A model generated the notes under the pieces. The model had not been told where the DNA came from, ran no database searches, and was given only the letters and a program-made list of their open reading frames with translations. A stretch of 64,000 nt of DNA, taken from positions 62,001 to 126,000 of the forward strand of contig JAAEOK010000052.1 in the NCBI GenBank assembly GCA_024244705.1, read 5' to 3'. Every line of letters begins with the position of its first letter. Position 1 is the first letter of the stretch. This DNA comes from Alphaproteobacteria bacterium (GTDB lineage Bacteria > Pseudomonadota > Alphaproteobacteria > JAAEOK01). This document shows positions 25,866 through 34,575 of this stretch, one piece after another. The position numbers were made by a program, and so were the translations under genes.

Positions 25866-28466
25866 CTATGCCGTGGCCGTTTCGGCAGGTTCTTTGCGGC
25901 GCCGGCCGCGTTGCATCAAGACAATGAGGACCAGAACGATAAAGGCCGGAATGTACATCCACTCCTTGGCCATCCGGTCGCTTGCCACCAGCACACCGGT
26001 GATGGCGAAGTCCCACTCGACGCCGGCCTTTTCCGCCGGGCTGCCGAAGCCGATATTGTCGACCAGAATCTGACCGTCCTCGTCGAGCAACTCGAGCCCG
26101 GCGAACATCAAGCGCTCCTCGCCGGTCCCGGGCGGGCCAAGAGGCAGGATGACCTGCTTTCTGACGCGAACGCCGTCAGCATTTTCCCCTTCGATGTCGA
26201 GGCGGATATCCGCGTTCGGCGGCTGATCCTCGGCAATCTCAATGACGTCGGTCGGCGGGACCGTGGTGAACGGCGGCTGGATCATATCCATCCAGAAACC
26301 GGGTCGGAACAAGGTGAACGCGATCACAAGCAGTATCACGGATTCGTAGATTCGACTGCGCGCTATGAAGAAGCCTTGAGTCGCGGCCGCGAATATGAGC
26401 ATCGCCAGTGTCGCCGTTATCACGGTGAGGACGAGGTCGAAGGGCCCATCGATACCGATCAGCAGCAGCTTCGTGTTGAAGATGAACAGGAACGGCAGCG
26501 CCGCGGTGCGCAAGCTATAGAAGAAGGCGGTAAACCCAGTCTTCATGGGATCGCCCCCCGACACCGCCGCCGCGGCGAACGACGCCAGCCCCACCGGCGG
26601 CGTCACGTCGGCCATGATACCGAAATAGAACACGAACATGTGAACGGCGATCAGCGGTACGATCAACCCCGACTGCGACCCGAGCTCGACCACGACGCCA
26701 GCCATCAACGACGACACGACGATGTAGTTGGCCGTCGTCGGCAGACCCATGCCGAGGATCAGGCTGATGATTGCGACGAAGAAGAGCATCAGGATCAGGC
26801 TGCCGCCGGAGATAAACTCGACGAATTCCGCCATCACCAGGCCGACGCCAGTCAGCGTCACTGTGCCGACGATGATACCGGCGGCGGCGGTCGCAATGGC
26901 GATGCCGATCATGTTGCGGGCGCCGGCGATCATGCCTTCCCAAAAGTCATTGACGCCTTCTCGAAACGCGGCCGCGGCGTTACCGGCCTTACGGAACATC
27001 ACCTTCAGTGGCTTCTGGGTCAGCAAGATGAAAATCATGAAACAGGTCGCCCAGAACGCGGACAGCCCAGGCGAATAGCGTTCGATCATCAGGAACCAAA
27101 TCAGGATGATGACCGGCAATAGGTAATGCAGCCCGGAGCGAATCGTTGGGCCCGCCTCGGGCAGCTTGACCACCGGCGAATTCGGATCGTCGAGCTCGAG
27201 TTCGGGAAAACGGGCGCCATACCACAACAGGCCGATGTAAGCGACGAACACGCCGATCGTCACGATCAGCGCCGCGCTGTCGGGCGCGAAATCCTTGATC
27301 CAGCCGATCGTGTAATAGACCGCGAACGACAGGATGATGATGCTGCAGACCGAGATTCCGGCCGATATCAGGCCTTGGACTACAGTTCTCTGAATCGGCT
27401 TCTCGAGCGCCTGCATGTTCGCTTTCACCGCCTCGAGATGGACGATGTAGACAAGTGCGATATAGGAGATCACCGCCGGAAGAATGGCGTGCTTGACGAC
27501 CTCGATATAGGGAATGCCGACATACTCGACCATGAGGAACGCCGCGGCGCCCATGACCGGCGGCATGATCTGGCCGTTGACCGAAGACGCGACCTCGACC
27601 GCGCCCGCCTTTTCGGACGTGAACCCGACTCGCTTCATAAGCGGAATCGTGAATGTCCCGGTCGTCACCACGTTGGCGATCGAGGACCCCGAGATCAACC
27701 CGGTCATGCCGGAGGCGACGACCGCCGCTTTTGCCGGCCCGCCCCGCAAGTGGCCGAGCAGGGCGAAGGCGACCTTGATGAAATAGTTGCCGGCGCCCGC
27801 CTTGTCCAACAGCGCGCCGAACAGGACGAACAAGAAGACGAAGTCGGTCGACACGCCGAGCGCGATACCGAAGACGCCTTCGGTCGTCAGCCACAAATGG
27901 TTCATTGCCTTGGTGATCGATGCGCCCTTCCAAGCGATCACCTCCGGCCCCAAGTGGCCAAAGAAGATGTAGGCCAAGAAGACAAGGGCAACGACCATCA
28001 GCGGCGGGCCGAGCGCGCGACGGGTCGCCTCGAGCAGCAGGACGATGCCAACTGCGGAGACGATCAAATCGAGCTCGGTCGGCTGGCCGGGCCGGGCCGA
28101 GATCTGGACGTAGAAGATGTAGAGGTAGGCCGAGGTGAACGCGCCGACCAGCGCCATGCCCCAATCCTGGATCGGAATGTAGCCGCGCGGCGACCGCTTC
28201 AACGCCGGATAGGCGGCAAAGGCGAGGAACAGGGCCAGGGCGAGGTGGATGTAACGCGCCTGGTTCGAATTGAAGATGCCGAAATTGAACATGAACGGCA
28301 GCGGCGAGGCGATCCATAGCTGAAAAATCGACCACGCGAAGGCGACCCATAGCAGAAGCTTGCCGACGGCCCCTGCCGGCGATCGGGCGCCGGTGTCGGT
28401 TTGAGCGATAAGGTCTTGAAGTTCCTCGTCTGAGGCTTGACGGCCGGTCGTATTGTCGTCGCTCAT
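25866..28466 (-). CDS. TRAP transporter permease, fused small and large subunits (TAXI type)
   Basis: An 866-residue inner-membrane protein. The N-terminal part carries the 4-helix DctQ-like module (about 30-190) and the rest the 12-helix DctM module, with TGLISGSSIANVVTTGTFTIPLMKRVGF and GMGLPTTANYIVVSSL. The last 150 residues include a PDZ-like region of the DUF3394 type (DNIGFGSPAEKAGVEWDFAITG) and a final helix. Fused 4TM/12TM permeases work with TAXI binding proteins, two of which lie upstream. GGGAGA precedes the ATG. Confidence 0.93.
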   Translation of the reverse strand: MSDDNTTGRQASDEELQDLIAQTDTGARSPAGAVGKLLLWVAFAWSIFQLWIASPLPFMFNFGIFNSNQARYIHLALALFLAFAAYPALKRSPRGYIPIQDWGMALVGAFTSAYLYIFYVQISARPGQPTELDLIVSAVGIVLLLEATRRALGPPLMVVALVFLAYIFFGHLGPEVIAWKGASITKAMNHLWLTTEGVFGIALGVSTDFVFLFVLFGALLDKAGAGNYFIKVAFALLGHLRGGPAKAAVVASGMTGLISGSSIANVVTTGTFTIPLMKRVGFTSEKAGAVEVASSVNGQIMPPVMGAAAFLMVEYVGIPYIEVVKHAILPAVISYIALVYIVHLEAVKANMQALEKPIQRTVVQGLISAGISVCSIIILSFAVYYTIGWIKDFAPDSAALIVTIGVFVAYIGLLWYGARFPELELDDPNSPVVKLPEAGPTIRSGLHYLLPVIILIWFLMIERYSPGLSAFWATCFMIFILLTQKPLKVMFRKAGNAAAAFREGVNDFWEGMIAGARNMIGIAIATAAAGIIVGTVTLTGVGLVMAEFVEFISGGSLILMLFFVAIISLILGMGLPTTANYIVVSSLMAGVVVELGSQSGLIVPLIAVHMFVFYFGIMADVTPPVGLASFAAAAVSGGDPMKTGFTAFFYSLRTAALPFLFIFNTKLLLIGIDGPFDLVLTVITATLAMLIFAAATQGFFIARSRIYESVILLVIAFTLFRPGFWMDMIQPPFTTVPPTDVIEIAEDQPPNADIRLDIEGENADGVRVRKQVILPLGPPGTGEERLMFAGLELLDEDGQILVDNIGFGSPAEKAGVEWDFAITGVLVASDRMAKEWMYIPAFIVLVLIVLMQRGRRRKEPAETATA

Positions 28467-28557
28467 GATGTCTCCCTGTTTCCCCTATGCGGCGGGTGTT
28501 CCTGCCGTCTTGCTTCGTTCACCTCGTCGGCCAGTATAGTGCCTCGATCCGAGTTCG

Positions 28558-29526
28558 TCACATCAGTCCTGCTTCGCGGAAATAGCGTGCCGCCCCCGGG
28601 TGCAGCGGCGCCGACAACCCGTCGACCGTCATTGCCCGTGCCTCCAGGGCGGCGAACGCCGGATGCAGGCTCTTGAAGGCGTCCAGGTTGGCGAACACCG
28701 TTTCAACTATCGCGTAAGCCACGTCGTCGGGCAAATCGGCCGATGTCACGACAGTCGCCTTGACTCCGAAAGTCGTCGTTGGGTCCGGATTACCGGGATA
28801 AAGACCACCCGGGACCGTGGTGTAGGCATAATACGGGTTCTCCGCGACCAACTTGTCGATGACCGCGTCCTTGACCTCGACGATGACGGCATCGCAGAGT
28901 TCGGCCGCCTTGCCCACGGCGCCATTCGGATGGCCGACCGTGTAAACCATGGCCTGGATGCGGTCGTGGCACAGCGCCATCGACATCTGAAAGGCGCCAA
29001 GGGCGTCGGCCATGCTGAACGTGTCCGCGGTCCAACCCTTCGCGGCCATCACCACTTCCATCGTCGCACGCTGCCCGGACCCGGGATTGCCCATGTTGAC
29101 CCGTTTGCCGGACAGGTCGTCGAGCTTGGCGATCCCGGCGTCTCGGCGCGCGACCAACGTAAGTGGCTCGCCGTGGACCGAAAACAGAGCCCTGAGGCCG
29201 TTATCCGGTCCCGCCTCGGCGAATGGCCCGGTCCCGTAGAGCGCATGGAACTGCCAATCGGATTGGGCCACGCCAATCTGGAGGTTGCCGGCGCGCAGGT
29301 TTCTGAGGTTAGAGATCGATCCGGCGGTCGGCGGCGATTCGCATGCGATTTGCCGCGCCGCCGTGAATTTGCCGAGCATATGGCAGATTGCTCGTCCGAC
29401 CTGAAAATAGACACCGGCCGTACTGCCGGTGCCGATCTTGATCGATTCGGCGGACGCGGGCGCGGACCCCAAGGCCAGACCGGCCAGAAGAATTATGATT
29501 GCGGTAAGTCTTAGCGCGGCAGTCAT
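28558..29526 (-). CDS. TAXI-family TRAP solute-binding protein
   Basis: A 322-residue periplasmic protein with signal peptide (TAAALRLTAI... to APASAES). The TAXI motif KIGTGSTAGVYFQVGRAICHML is near the N-terminus. NMGNPGSGQRATMEVVMAAKGW and VYTVGHPNGAVGKA correspond to the substrate pocket segments of the family. AAGGAG lies ahead of the ATG. It sits 91 bases upstream of the permease. Its ligand is unknown; glutamate-like or carboxylate ligands are usual for TAXI proteins. Confidence 0.92.
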   Translation of the reverse strand: MTAALRLTAIIILLAGLALGSAPASAESIKIGTGSTAGVYFQVGRAICHMLGKFTAARQIACESPPTAGSISNLRNLRAGNLQIGVAQSDWQFHALYGTGPFAEAGPDNGLRALFSVHGEPLTLVARRDAGIAKLDDLSGKRVNMGNPGSGQRATMEVVMAAKGWTADTFSMADALGAFQMSMALCHDRIQAMVYTVGHPNGAVGKAAELCDAVIVEVKDAVIDKLVAENPYYAYTTVPGGLYPGNPDPTTTFGVKATVVTSADLPDDVAYAIVETVFANLDAFKSLHPAFAALEARAMTVDGLSAPLHPGAARYFREAGLM

Positions 29527-29619
29527 GACGGTTGCTCCTTACGGCAAGGACATCCGATACGACCCCAAATAGCGCCGACCATCTTGGTACAATGGCCGGC
29601 GGCGGTCTCAATACAGTTC

Positions 29620-29655
29620 AAAAAACGCAGGCGGGACGGCGCCTGGCCGTCCCGC
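29620..29655 (-). terminator. Rho-independent terminator between the two binding-protein genes
   Basis: On the minus strand GCGGGACGGC pairs with GCCGTCCCGC around a five-base loop, and six T follow after a short GC spacer. It lies just after the stop of the upstream TAXI gene at 29668 and may cut or weaken transcription into the second one. Confidence 0.85.
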
Positions 29656-29667
29656 CCAAAAGAGTGG

Positions 29668-30645
29668 TTACATCATTCCCTTTTCATCGAAGTACTTGGC
29701 CGCACCGTCATGGGTCGGCGCAGAGTTGCCATCGCGAACCATGTCGTTGGGTTGCAAGTGCTGGAATGCCGGGTGCAATTTCCGGAAGTCATCGAAGTTC
29801 TCGAAAACCGCCTTGACCACCTCGTAGACCACCGCGTCCGGCACGTCGGTCGAGCTGACGAAGGTCGCCTTCACACCATAGGTCGGCGTGTCGTAATCGA
29901 GGCTGTAGGCGGCGCCCGGAATCGTCGCCTTGGCATAGTACGAATTTTCCTCTGCCAACTTGTCGACTTCGGGGCCTTCGATCGGCACCAGTACCGAATC
30001 GCAGGAACTCAACGCCTCGGAGATCGAACCGCTGGGATGGCCGACCGGGTAGAAAAAGGCGTCGATCTTATTGTCGCAGAGAGCCTGAGACTGTTCGGAA
30101 GCCTTGAGTTCCGAAGCCAGCTGCAGATCATCCATGGTCCAACCCATGGCGTCGAACAGGACTTCGACCGTGGCCCGTGTGCCCGACCCAGGGTTGCCGA
30201 CATTGACCCGCTTGCCTTTCAAATCACCGAGCGACTTGACGCCGGAATCGGCGCGCGCCACCAGTGTCATCGGCTCGGGATGGACTGAAAACACCGACCG
30301 CAACTTCTCGTTGGGGCCTTGATCTTCGAATTTGCTGGTCCCGTTGGTGGCGTGGTATTGCCAATCGGACTGGGCTACGCCCATCTCCAACTCACCGCCG
30401 CGGATCGCGTTGAGATTGAACACCGATCCGCCGGTGCTCTCGACCGAGCAACGGATGTTGTGTTCCTTGCGGCCCTTGTTGACGAGGCGGCAGATGGCGC
30501 CGCCGGTCGGGTAATAAACGCCGGTTACACCGCCGGTGCCGATGGTAACGAATGTTTGCTGCGCCGAAGCGCCGGTGACGCCGCCGATGGCGGTCGCACC
30601 GGCGACCAGGGCTGCGGCGAATGTCGTGGTTAGCAACTTGTTCAT
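29668..30645 (-). CDS. TAXI-family TRAP solute-binding protein, second copy
   Basis: A 325-residue paralogue of the protein encoded at 28558-29526. A signal peptide ends at GASAQQT, then [27 protein letters not shown] shows the TAXI signature. [22 protein letters not shown] and [18 protein letters not shown] mirror the first copy. It has its own terminator, suggesting it is made in excess, as is usual for binding proteins. Two genes for one permease point to two ligand specificities or a recent duplication. Confidence 0.92.
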   Translation of the reverse strand: MNKLLTTTFAAALVAGATAIGGVTGASAQQTFVTIGTGGVTGVYYPTGGAICRLVNKGRKEHNIRCSVESTGGSVFNLNAIRGGELEMGVAQSDWQYHATNGTSKFEDQGPNEKLRSVFSVHPEPMTLVARADSGVKSLGDLKGKRVNVGNPGSGTRATVEVLFDAMGWTMDDLQLASELKASEQSQALCDNKIDAFFYPVGHPSGSISEALSSCDSVLVPIEGPEVDKLAEENSYYAKATIPGAAYSLDYDTPTYGVKATFVSSTDVPDAVVYEVVKAVFENFDDFRKLHPAFQHLQPNDMVRDGNSAPTHDGAAKYFDEKGMM

Positions 30646-30756
30646 AGTAAAGGGTCCTCCCTAACTTCCTCACCTCGAAAATATCGACGCCGGTGTGGCG
30701 CCATGTGCTCCCTCAAAAGATCGCTCGGGCGTCTCTCGAAGGTATTTGCCTCCCTA

Positions 30757-31608
30757 TCAGGCGGCAACCGTGAAACTCTCGCGGATGAATTTCGCATCGG
30801 CGATAGGACGCCCGATGAGTTCCGCACCCTGACGGTCCTGAGCGACGAGCGCCGAATTGTCCGGTGCAAACGATCCGTCCGCCATATAAAGATTGTTCTC
30901 AAAGCCGACGCGACTATGCCCGCCAAGCGTTGCCGCCGTCAACGCACAAGCGTTTTCGCGGGCGCCAAAGGCGCACACCGCCCAGTCGCCCTCGCCGGGC
31001 CAGGCGGCAAGAAACGGCAACAGATCCGCTGGGTTCGACTGCTGTTCGCGGCTGTATCGGCCGAGGACGAAAAGCACGAAATGCCGGGCACCGGGGATGA
31101 TTCCGCGTCGCCGGAGATCGAGGAACCGCATCACGTCGTCGCTCGAATAGAGGATGAATTGCGGCATCACCGCCTCGCTTACCAACCAGGCAAAGAATTC
31201 GGCAGCCGTGCCTTCGGCGTCCGCGTCGGCGACCAACTCGCGGATTGCGATCGACGCCGCCTCCGGCCGCACGTCCCGGACCACGGCCATTTGTTGCGCC
31301 GGCGCGAAGCGGCCGACCGCCTCGGTCGTGATTTGCACCACCAATCCGTCTCCCACCTCCCGCCGGATCGCCGCCGTCGCCGTGCGATAGGCATCGGCAT
31401 CGAGCGCATGGTCGCCGTTTGCGTCGCGGATGTGGAGGTGGATCATGGCCGCACCCTGGTCACGGCAGGCCGCGGCCGTCGCCGCGATCTCGTCAGGCGT
31501 CATCGGGAGCCGCGGATGGTCAGACTTGGTCCGGCGCGCCCCGTTCGGCGCGACCGCGATGATGAAGGGAGACCACCTCCCCTCCGAATGGTCGCGGTGC
31601 TCGGTCAT
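30757..31608 (-). CDS. Beta-keto acid cleavage enzyme (BKACE/DUF849) family
   Basis: A 283-residue TIM-barrel enzyme. The zinc ligands show in MIHLHIRD, and the C-terminal part has LGGHSRVGFENNLYMADG, the typical BKACE signature. Family members convert a beta-keto acid plus acetyl-CoA to a CoA ester and acetoacetate, as in lysine fermentation. The ATG overlaps the stop of the class III aminotransferase (ATGA), so the aminotransferase product may be the substrate. Specificity is unknown. Confidence 0.85.
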   Translation of the reverse strand: MTEHRDHSEGRWSPFIIAVAPNGARRTKSDHPRLPMTPDEIAATAAACRDQGAAMIHLHIRDANGDHALDADAYRTATAAIRREVGDGLVVQITTEAVGRFAPAQQMAVVRDVRPEAASIAIRELVADADAEGTAAEFFAWLVSEAVMPQFILYSSDDVMRFLDLRRRGIIPGARHFVLFVLGRYSREQQSNPADLLPFLAAWPGEGDWAVCAFGARENACALTAATLGGHSRVGFENNLYMADGSFAPDNSALVAQDRQGAELIGRPIADAKFIRESFTVAA

Positions 31609-32942
31609 GAACCGGCGCTCGCAATAGCCGCATCGATCGAGTCGCCGAGTTTTTCGGCGATTTCGTCGACATGGGTCCGGTCGATGATGAACGGCGGCGC
31701 CAACAGGATATGGTCGCCGGAGGTGCCGTCCACGGTGCCGCCGGCCGGGTAGCACATCAAGCCCCGGTCCATGGCTTCACGCTTGACCCGGGCATGGAGC
31801 TTGAGCGCCGGGTCGAAGGGCTGCTTGGTGGCCCGATCGGCGACCAACTCGACACCACGAAACAAACCGCGGCCGCGAATGTCGCCGACATGATGGTGGT
31901 TGCCGAGGCGGGCGGTCAATGCGTCGACCAGCGCGTCACCCTGAAGCCGCACATTGCTGAGCAAATCATCCCTGTCGATCACTCTCTGAACCGCCAGCGC
32001 CGCGGCGCATGCCGTCGCATGGGCCATATAGGTATGGCCGTGATGGAAAAAGCCCGAACCATGATAGAAGGCATCCGCGAACCGCTGATCGAGGAGGACC
32101 GCGCCAATGGGCTGATAACCGGCGCCCAAACCCTTCGCGCAGGTCACCAAATCGGGCACCACGCCATCCTGTTCGAATGCGAACAGCGTGCCCGTCCGGC
32201 CCATACCGCACATCACTTCATCGAGGATCAGCAGGACGCCGTATTCGTCGCATATCTCACGAATCCGCTTGAAGTAGCCAGGCACCGATGGGACCACGCC
32301 CGCCGTCGCGCCAACGACCGGCTCGGCGATAAAGGCAGCCACCGTGTCGGGGCCGAGGCGCTCGATCTCAGCCTTCAATTCGTCGGCGACGCGGAGCCCG
32401 TAATCCTCGCTACTCTCCACCGTCGTACGATAACGGTATTCGAAGCAGGGCGAGATATGCGATGCGAAATCGCCGAGAATCGGCAGGAACATCTCTCGTC
32501 GCCCAAGGTTTCCACCGGTTGCAAGCGCGCCGAGCGTATTGCCGTGATAGCTCTGCCAACGCGCGATGACCCGGCGCCTCTGAGGCTCGCCGATTTCGAC
32601 AAAATATTGCCGCGCCATCTTGAGCGCGGCCTCGACCGCTTCCGACCCGCCGGAAACGAAATAGACTTTGCCCAAACTGTCGGGCGCCTTTTCGATCAGC
32701 AGATCGGCCAGATCCTCCGCCGGTCGGTTGGCGAAAAATGATGTATGGGCATAGGACAGAACGTCGACCTGATCCTTGATCGCGCGGATGATGTCGGGAT
32801 GGCTATGGCCGAGGCAGGACACCGCGGCACCGCCCGACGCGTCGAGATATTTTGCGCCGTCGACGTCATAGACGTATGGACCCTCGCCACGGGCAGCGAC
32901 CCGCGGCACGACATGGGAGTGGCGGTGGAGAATATTGGTCAT
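31605..32942 (-). CDS. Class III (omega) aminotransferase
   Basis: A 445-residue PLP enzyme of the acetylornithine/GABA/beta-alanine:pyruvate aminotransferase type. It shows VYFVSGGSEAVEAALKMAR, the cofactor motif LLILDEVMCGMGRTG, and the lysine site VTCAKGLGAGYQPIGAVLL. The product of an omega- or beta-amino acid would be a semialdehyde or beta-keto acid. It overlaps the RpiR regulator gene by four bases upstream and the BKACE gene downstream. The substrate is not identifiable by eye. Confidence 0.88.
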   Translation of the reverse strand: MTNILHRHSHVVPRVAARGEGPYVYDVDGAKYLDASGGAAVSCLGHSHPDIIRAIKDQVDVLSYAHTSFFANRPAEDLADLLIEKAPDSLGKVYFVSGGSEAVEAALKMARQYFVEIGEPQRRRVIARWQSYHGNTLGALATGGNLGRREMFLPILGDFASHISPCFEYRYRTTVESSEDYGLRVADELKAEIERLGPDTVAAFIAEPVVGATAGVVPSVPGYFKRIREICDEYGVLLILDEVMCGMGRTGTLFAFEQDGVVPDLVTCAKGLGAGYQPIGAVLLDQRFADAFYHGSGFFHHGHTYMAHATACAAALAVQRVIDRDDLLSNVRLQGDALVDALTARLGNHHHVGDIRGRGLFRGVELVADRATKQPFDPALKLHARVKREAMDRGLMCYPAGGTVDGTSGDHILLAPPFIIDRTHVDEIAEKLGDSIDAAIASAGS

Positions 32943-33820
32943 TGCGCGCCGATCCGCGACGGCACGTCGTCCCAATAAGCGTCGAAACTGGCGAGTTGAC
33001 GTTCGCGCTGTGCCAATTTGTTCAGCGCCTTATCACCACCGCCGGCGATCACCAAAGCGACAAGCGCCTGCACCACCGATTGGGCGGCGCTGATCGATTG
33101 GAAAAAAGACGGGCTGTCACAGCGGACCAGCAAGGTCTCGGTTGACGGCCCGTTCAGCGGCGATAACCGGCCATCGGTGATCGCGATGATGCGTGCGCGA
33201 CGGGCGGCGGCGTAGTTTACGACGTTCACCGTTTCGCGGGTGTAGGGGGAAAAGCTGATCGCCACCAGGACATCGCTGCCTTCGATATCGCGCAATCCGT
33301 CGGCCAGGGTTCCGCCGACTCCGTCAATGAGGACGACGTCGTCGCGAAACATCGATAGCGAATAGTGCAGATAGAACGCGATCGGAAAGCACCCGCGCAG
33401 CCCGACCAGATAGATGCGACGGGCCGAATCGAGAAGCCGCGCGCACCGTTCCAGGTCCGCGCCGCGGGCCTCGCCGAACGAGTCGGCGACATTCTCGATC
33501 TCGGTCTTCGCGATATCTTCGAGTATCTTTCGGCTTTGCTGCGTTTGCAGGTCACGAGCCTGATGGCTGTAACGCGCGTGGATGCCGCTGAGGCGATCCC
33601 GGTAGATGTCACGCAAGGCATCGAAGCCTGGATAGTCCAGGCGACGGGCCAGCCGCACCATGGTCGTCGGATGAACGCCGGCGCGCGCGGCGAGGCGACG
33701 CATCGTGTAGAGCGCGACATCGTCGGGCCGATCCAGGACATAGCGCGCCGCGCGCCGCAATTGCGGGCTCAATGTACTGTAGATCGCTTCGAGTTCGCGG
33801 TTGACCGCTTGATAGGACAT
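32939..33820 (-). CDS. RpiR/MurR-family transcriptional regulator
   Basis: A 293-residue regulator. Residues 1-75 form the RpiR helix-turn-helix (LRRAARYVLDRPDDVALYTMRRLAARAGVHPTTMVRLARRL), and residues about 120-255 form a sugar-isomerase (SIS) ligand domain with VGLRGCFPIAFYLHYSL and DVLVAISFSPYTRETVN. It is the first gene of the aminotransferase-BKACE operon and probably controls it. Ligands are usually sugar phosphates, but regulators of this family also sit on amino-acid operons. Confidence 0.9.
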   Translation of the reverse strand: MSYQAVNRELEAIYSTLSPQLRRAARYVLDRPDDVALYTMRRLAARAGVHPTTMVRLARRLDYPGFDALRDIYRDRLSGIHARYSHQARDLQTQQSRKILEDIAKTEIENVADSFGEARGADLERCARLLDSARRIYLVGLRGCFPIAFYLHYSLSMFRDDVVLIDGVGGTLADGLRDIEGSDVLVAISFSPYTRETVNVVNYAAARRARIIAITDGRLSPLNGPSTETLLVRCDSPSFFQSISAAQSVVQALVALVIAGGGDKALNKLAQRERQLASFDAYWDDVPSRIGAQ

Positions 33821-33897
33821 TGCGGTTCGTGTGCCTACTCCCTGGTGACGGCAAGCCTATAACAGGAAAATCCGTCGATGCAACGTTTGTCTCATAA

Positions 33898-33915
33898 TTG
33901 TTACAAGTGTTGCAA
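33898..33915. promoter_or_regulatory. Candidate operator: direct repeat TTGTTACAA / GTGTTGCAA
   Basis: Two adjacent nine-base elements share TGTTnCAA and are followed by another TTG; a reversed GTTGCA half-site lies about 25 bases upstream (TGCAAC around 33880). The site is in the 209-base gap between the divergent rpiR-type and apt genes. It is a candidate site for the RpiR protein; there is no independent support. Confidence 0.4.
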
Positions 33916-34029
33916 TTGTGGTTCGGCGCCAGAGGAGACAACCGACGATTCGGCGTCGATCGCAGGCTGGCTGAATGCGGGCGAACTTGATATGACGATG
34001 CGGTAGCGGATCCCTGGGAGGCGACCGAA

Positions 34030-34545
34030 ATGGACTTGAAGGCCCACATTCGCGGCATTCCGGATTTTCCGAAGCCCGGGATCCTGTTTTACGATATTTC
34101 GACGCTTTTGGCCGAGCCGCGCGCCTGGACCTATACGGTCGAACGCCTTGGCGACGAGATCGGCCCCTATCGCGCCGACCTATTGATGGGGATCGAATCG
34201 CGCGGATTTCTCGTCGCCGCGCCCTTGGCGCTGCGCCTCGGTTGCGGGTTTGCGATGATACGGAAACAGGGCAAATTGCCAGGCGAGACGATTTCGCACA
34301 CCTATGACCTCGAATATGGCACCGATACCATCGAGATTCAGGCCGACGCCGTCCGCCCGGGCCAGCGGATCGTTATTATCGATGACTTGATGGCGACCGG
34401 CGGAACGGCGAACGCGGCGGTTTCGCTCATTCGCAAGGTTGGCGGCGATCCCGCCGCGGTGGCCACGATTATCGAGCTCACCTTTCTCAACGGTCGCGAC
34501 GCTCTCGATATCCCGCTACACACCCTGATCACCTATGACCATTGA
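34030..34545 (+). CDS. apt: Adenine phosphoribosyltransferase
   Basis: A 171-residue purine salvage enzyme that joins adenine and PRPP to AMP. It begins [20 protein letters not shown], carries [33 protein letters not shown] and the PRPP loop [16 protein letters not shown]. The length is normal. GGGAGGCGACCGAA lies before the ATG. It is divergent from the RpiR gene and 30 bases upstream of the GT41 gene. Confidence 0.95.
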   Translation: MDLKAHIRGIPDFPKPGILFYDISTLLAEPRAWTYTVERLGDEIGPYRADLLMGIESRGFLVAAPLALRLGCGFAMIRKQGKLPGETISHTYDLEYGTDTIEIQADAVRPGQRIVIIDDLMATGGTANAAVSLIRKVGGDPAAVATIIELTFLNGRDALDIPLHTLITYDH

Positions 34546-34575
34546 CATCCTTGCGGCGAACGCCGCCGGATCCGC

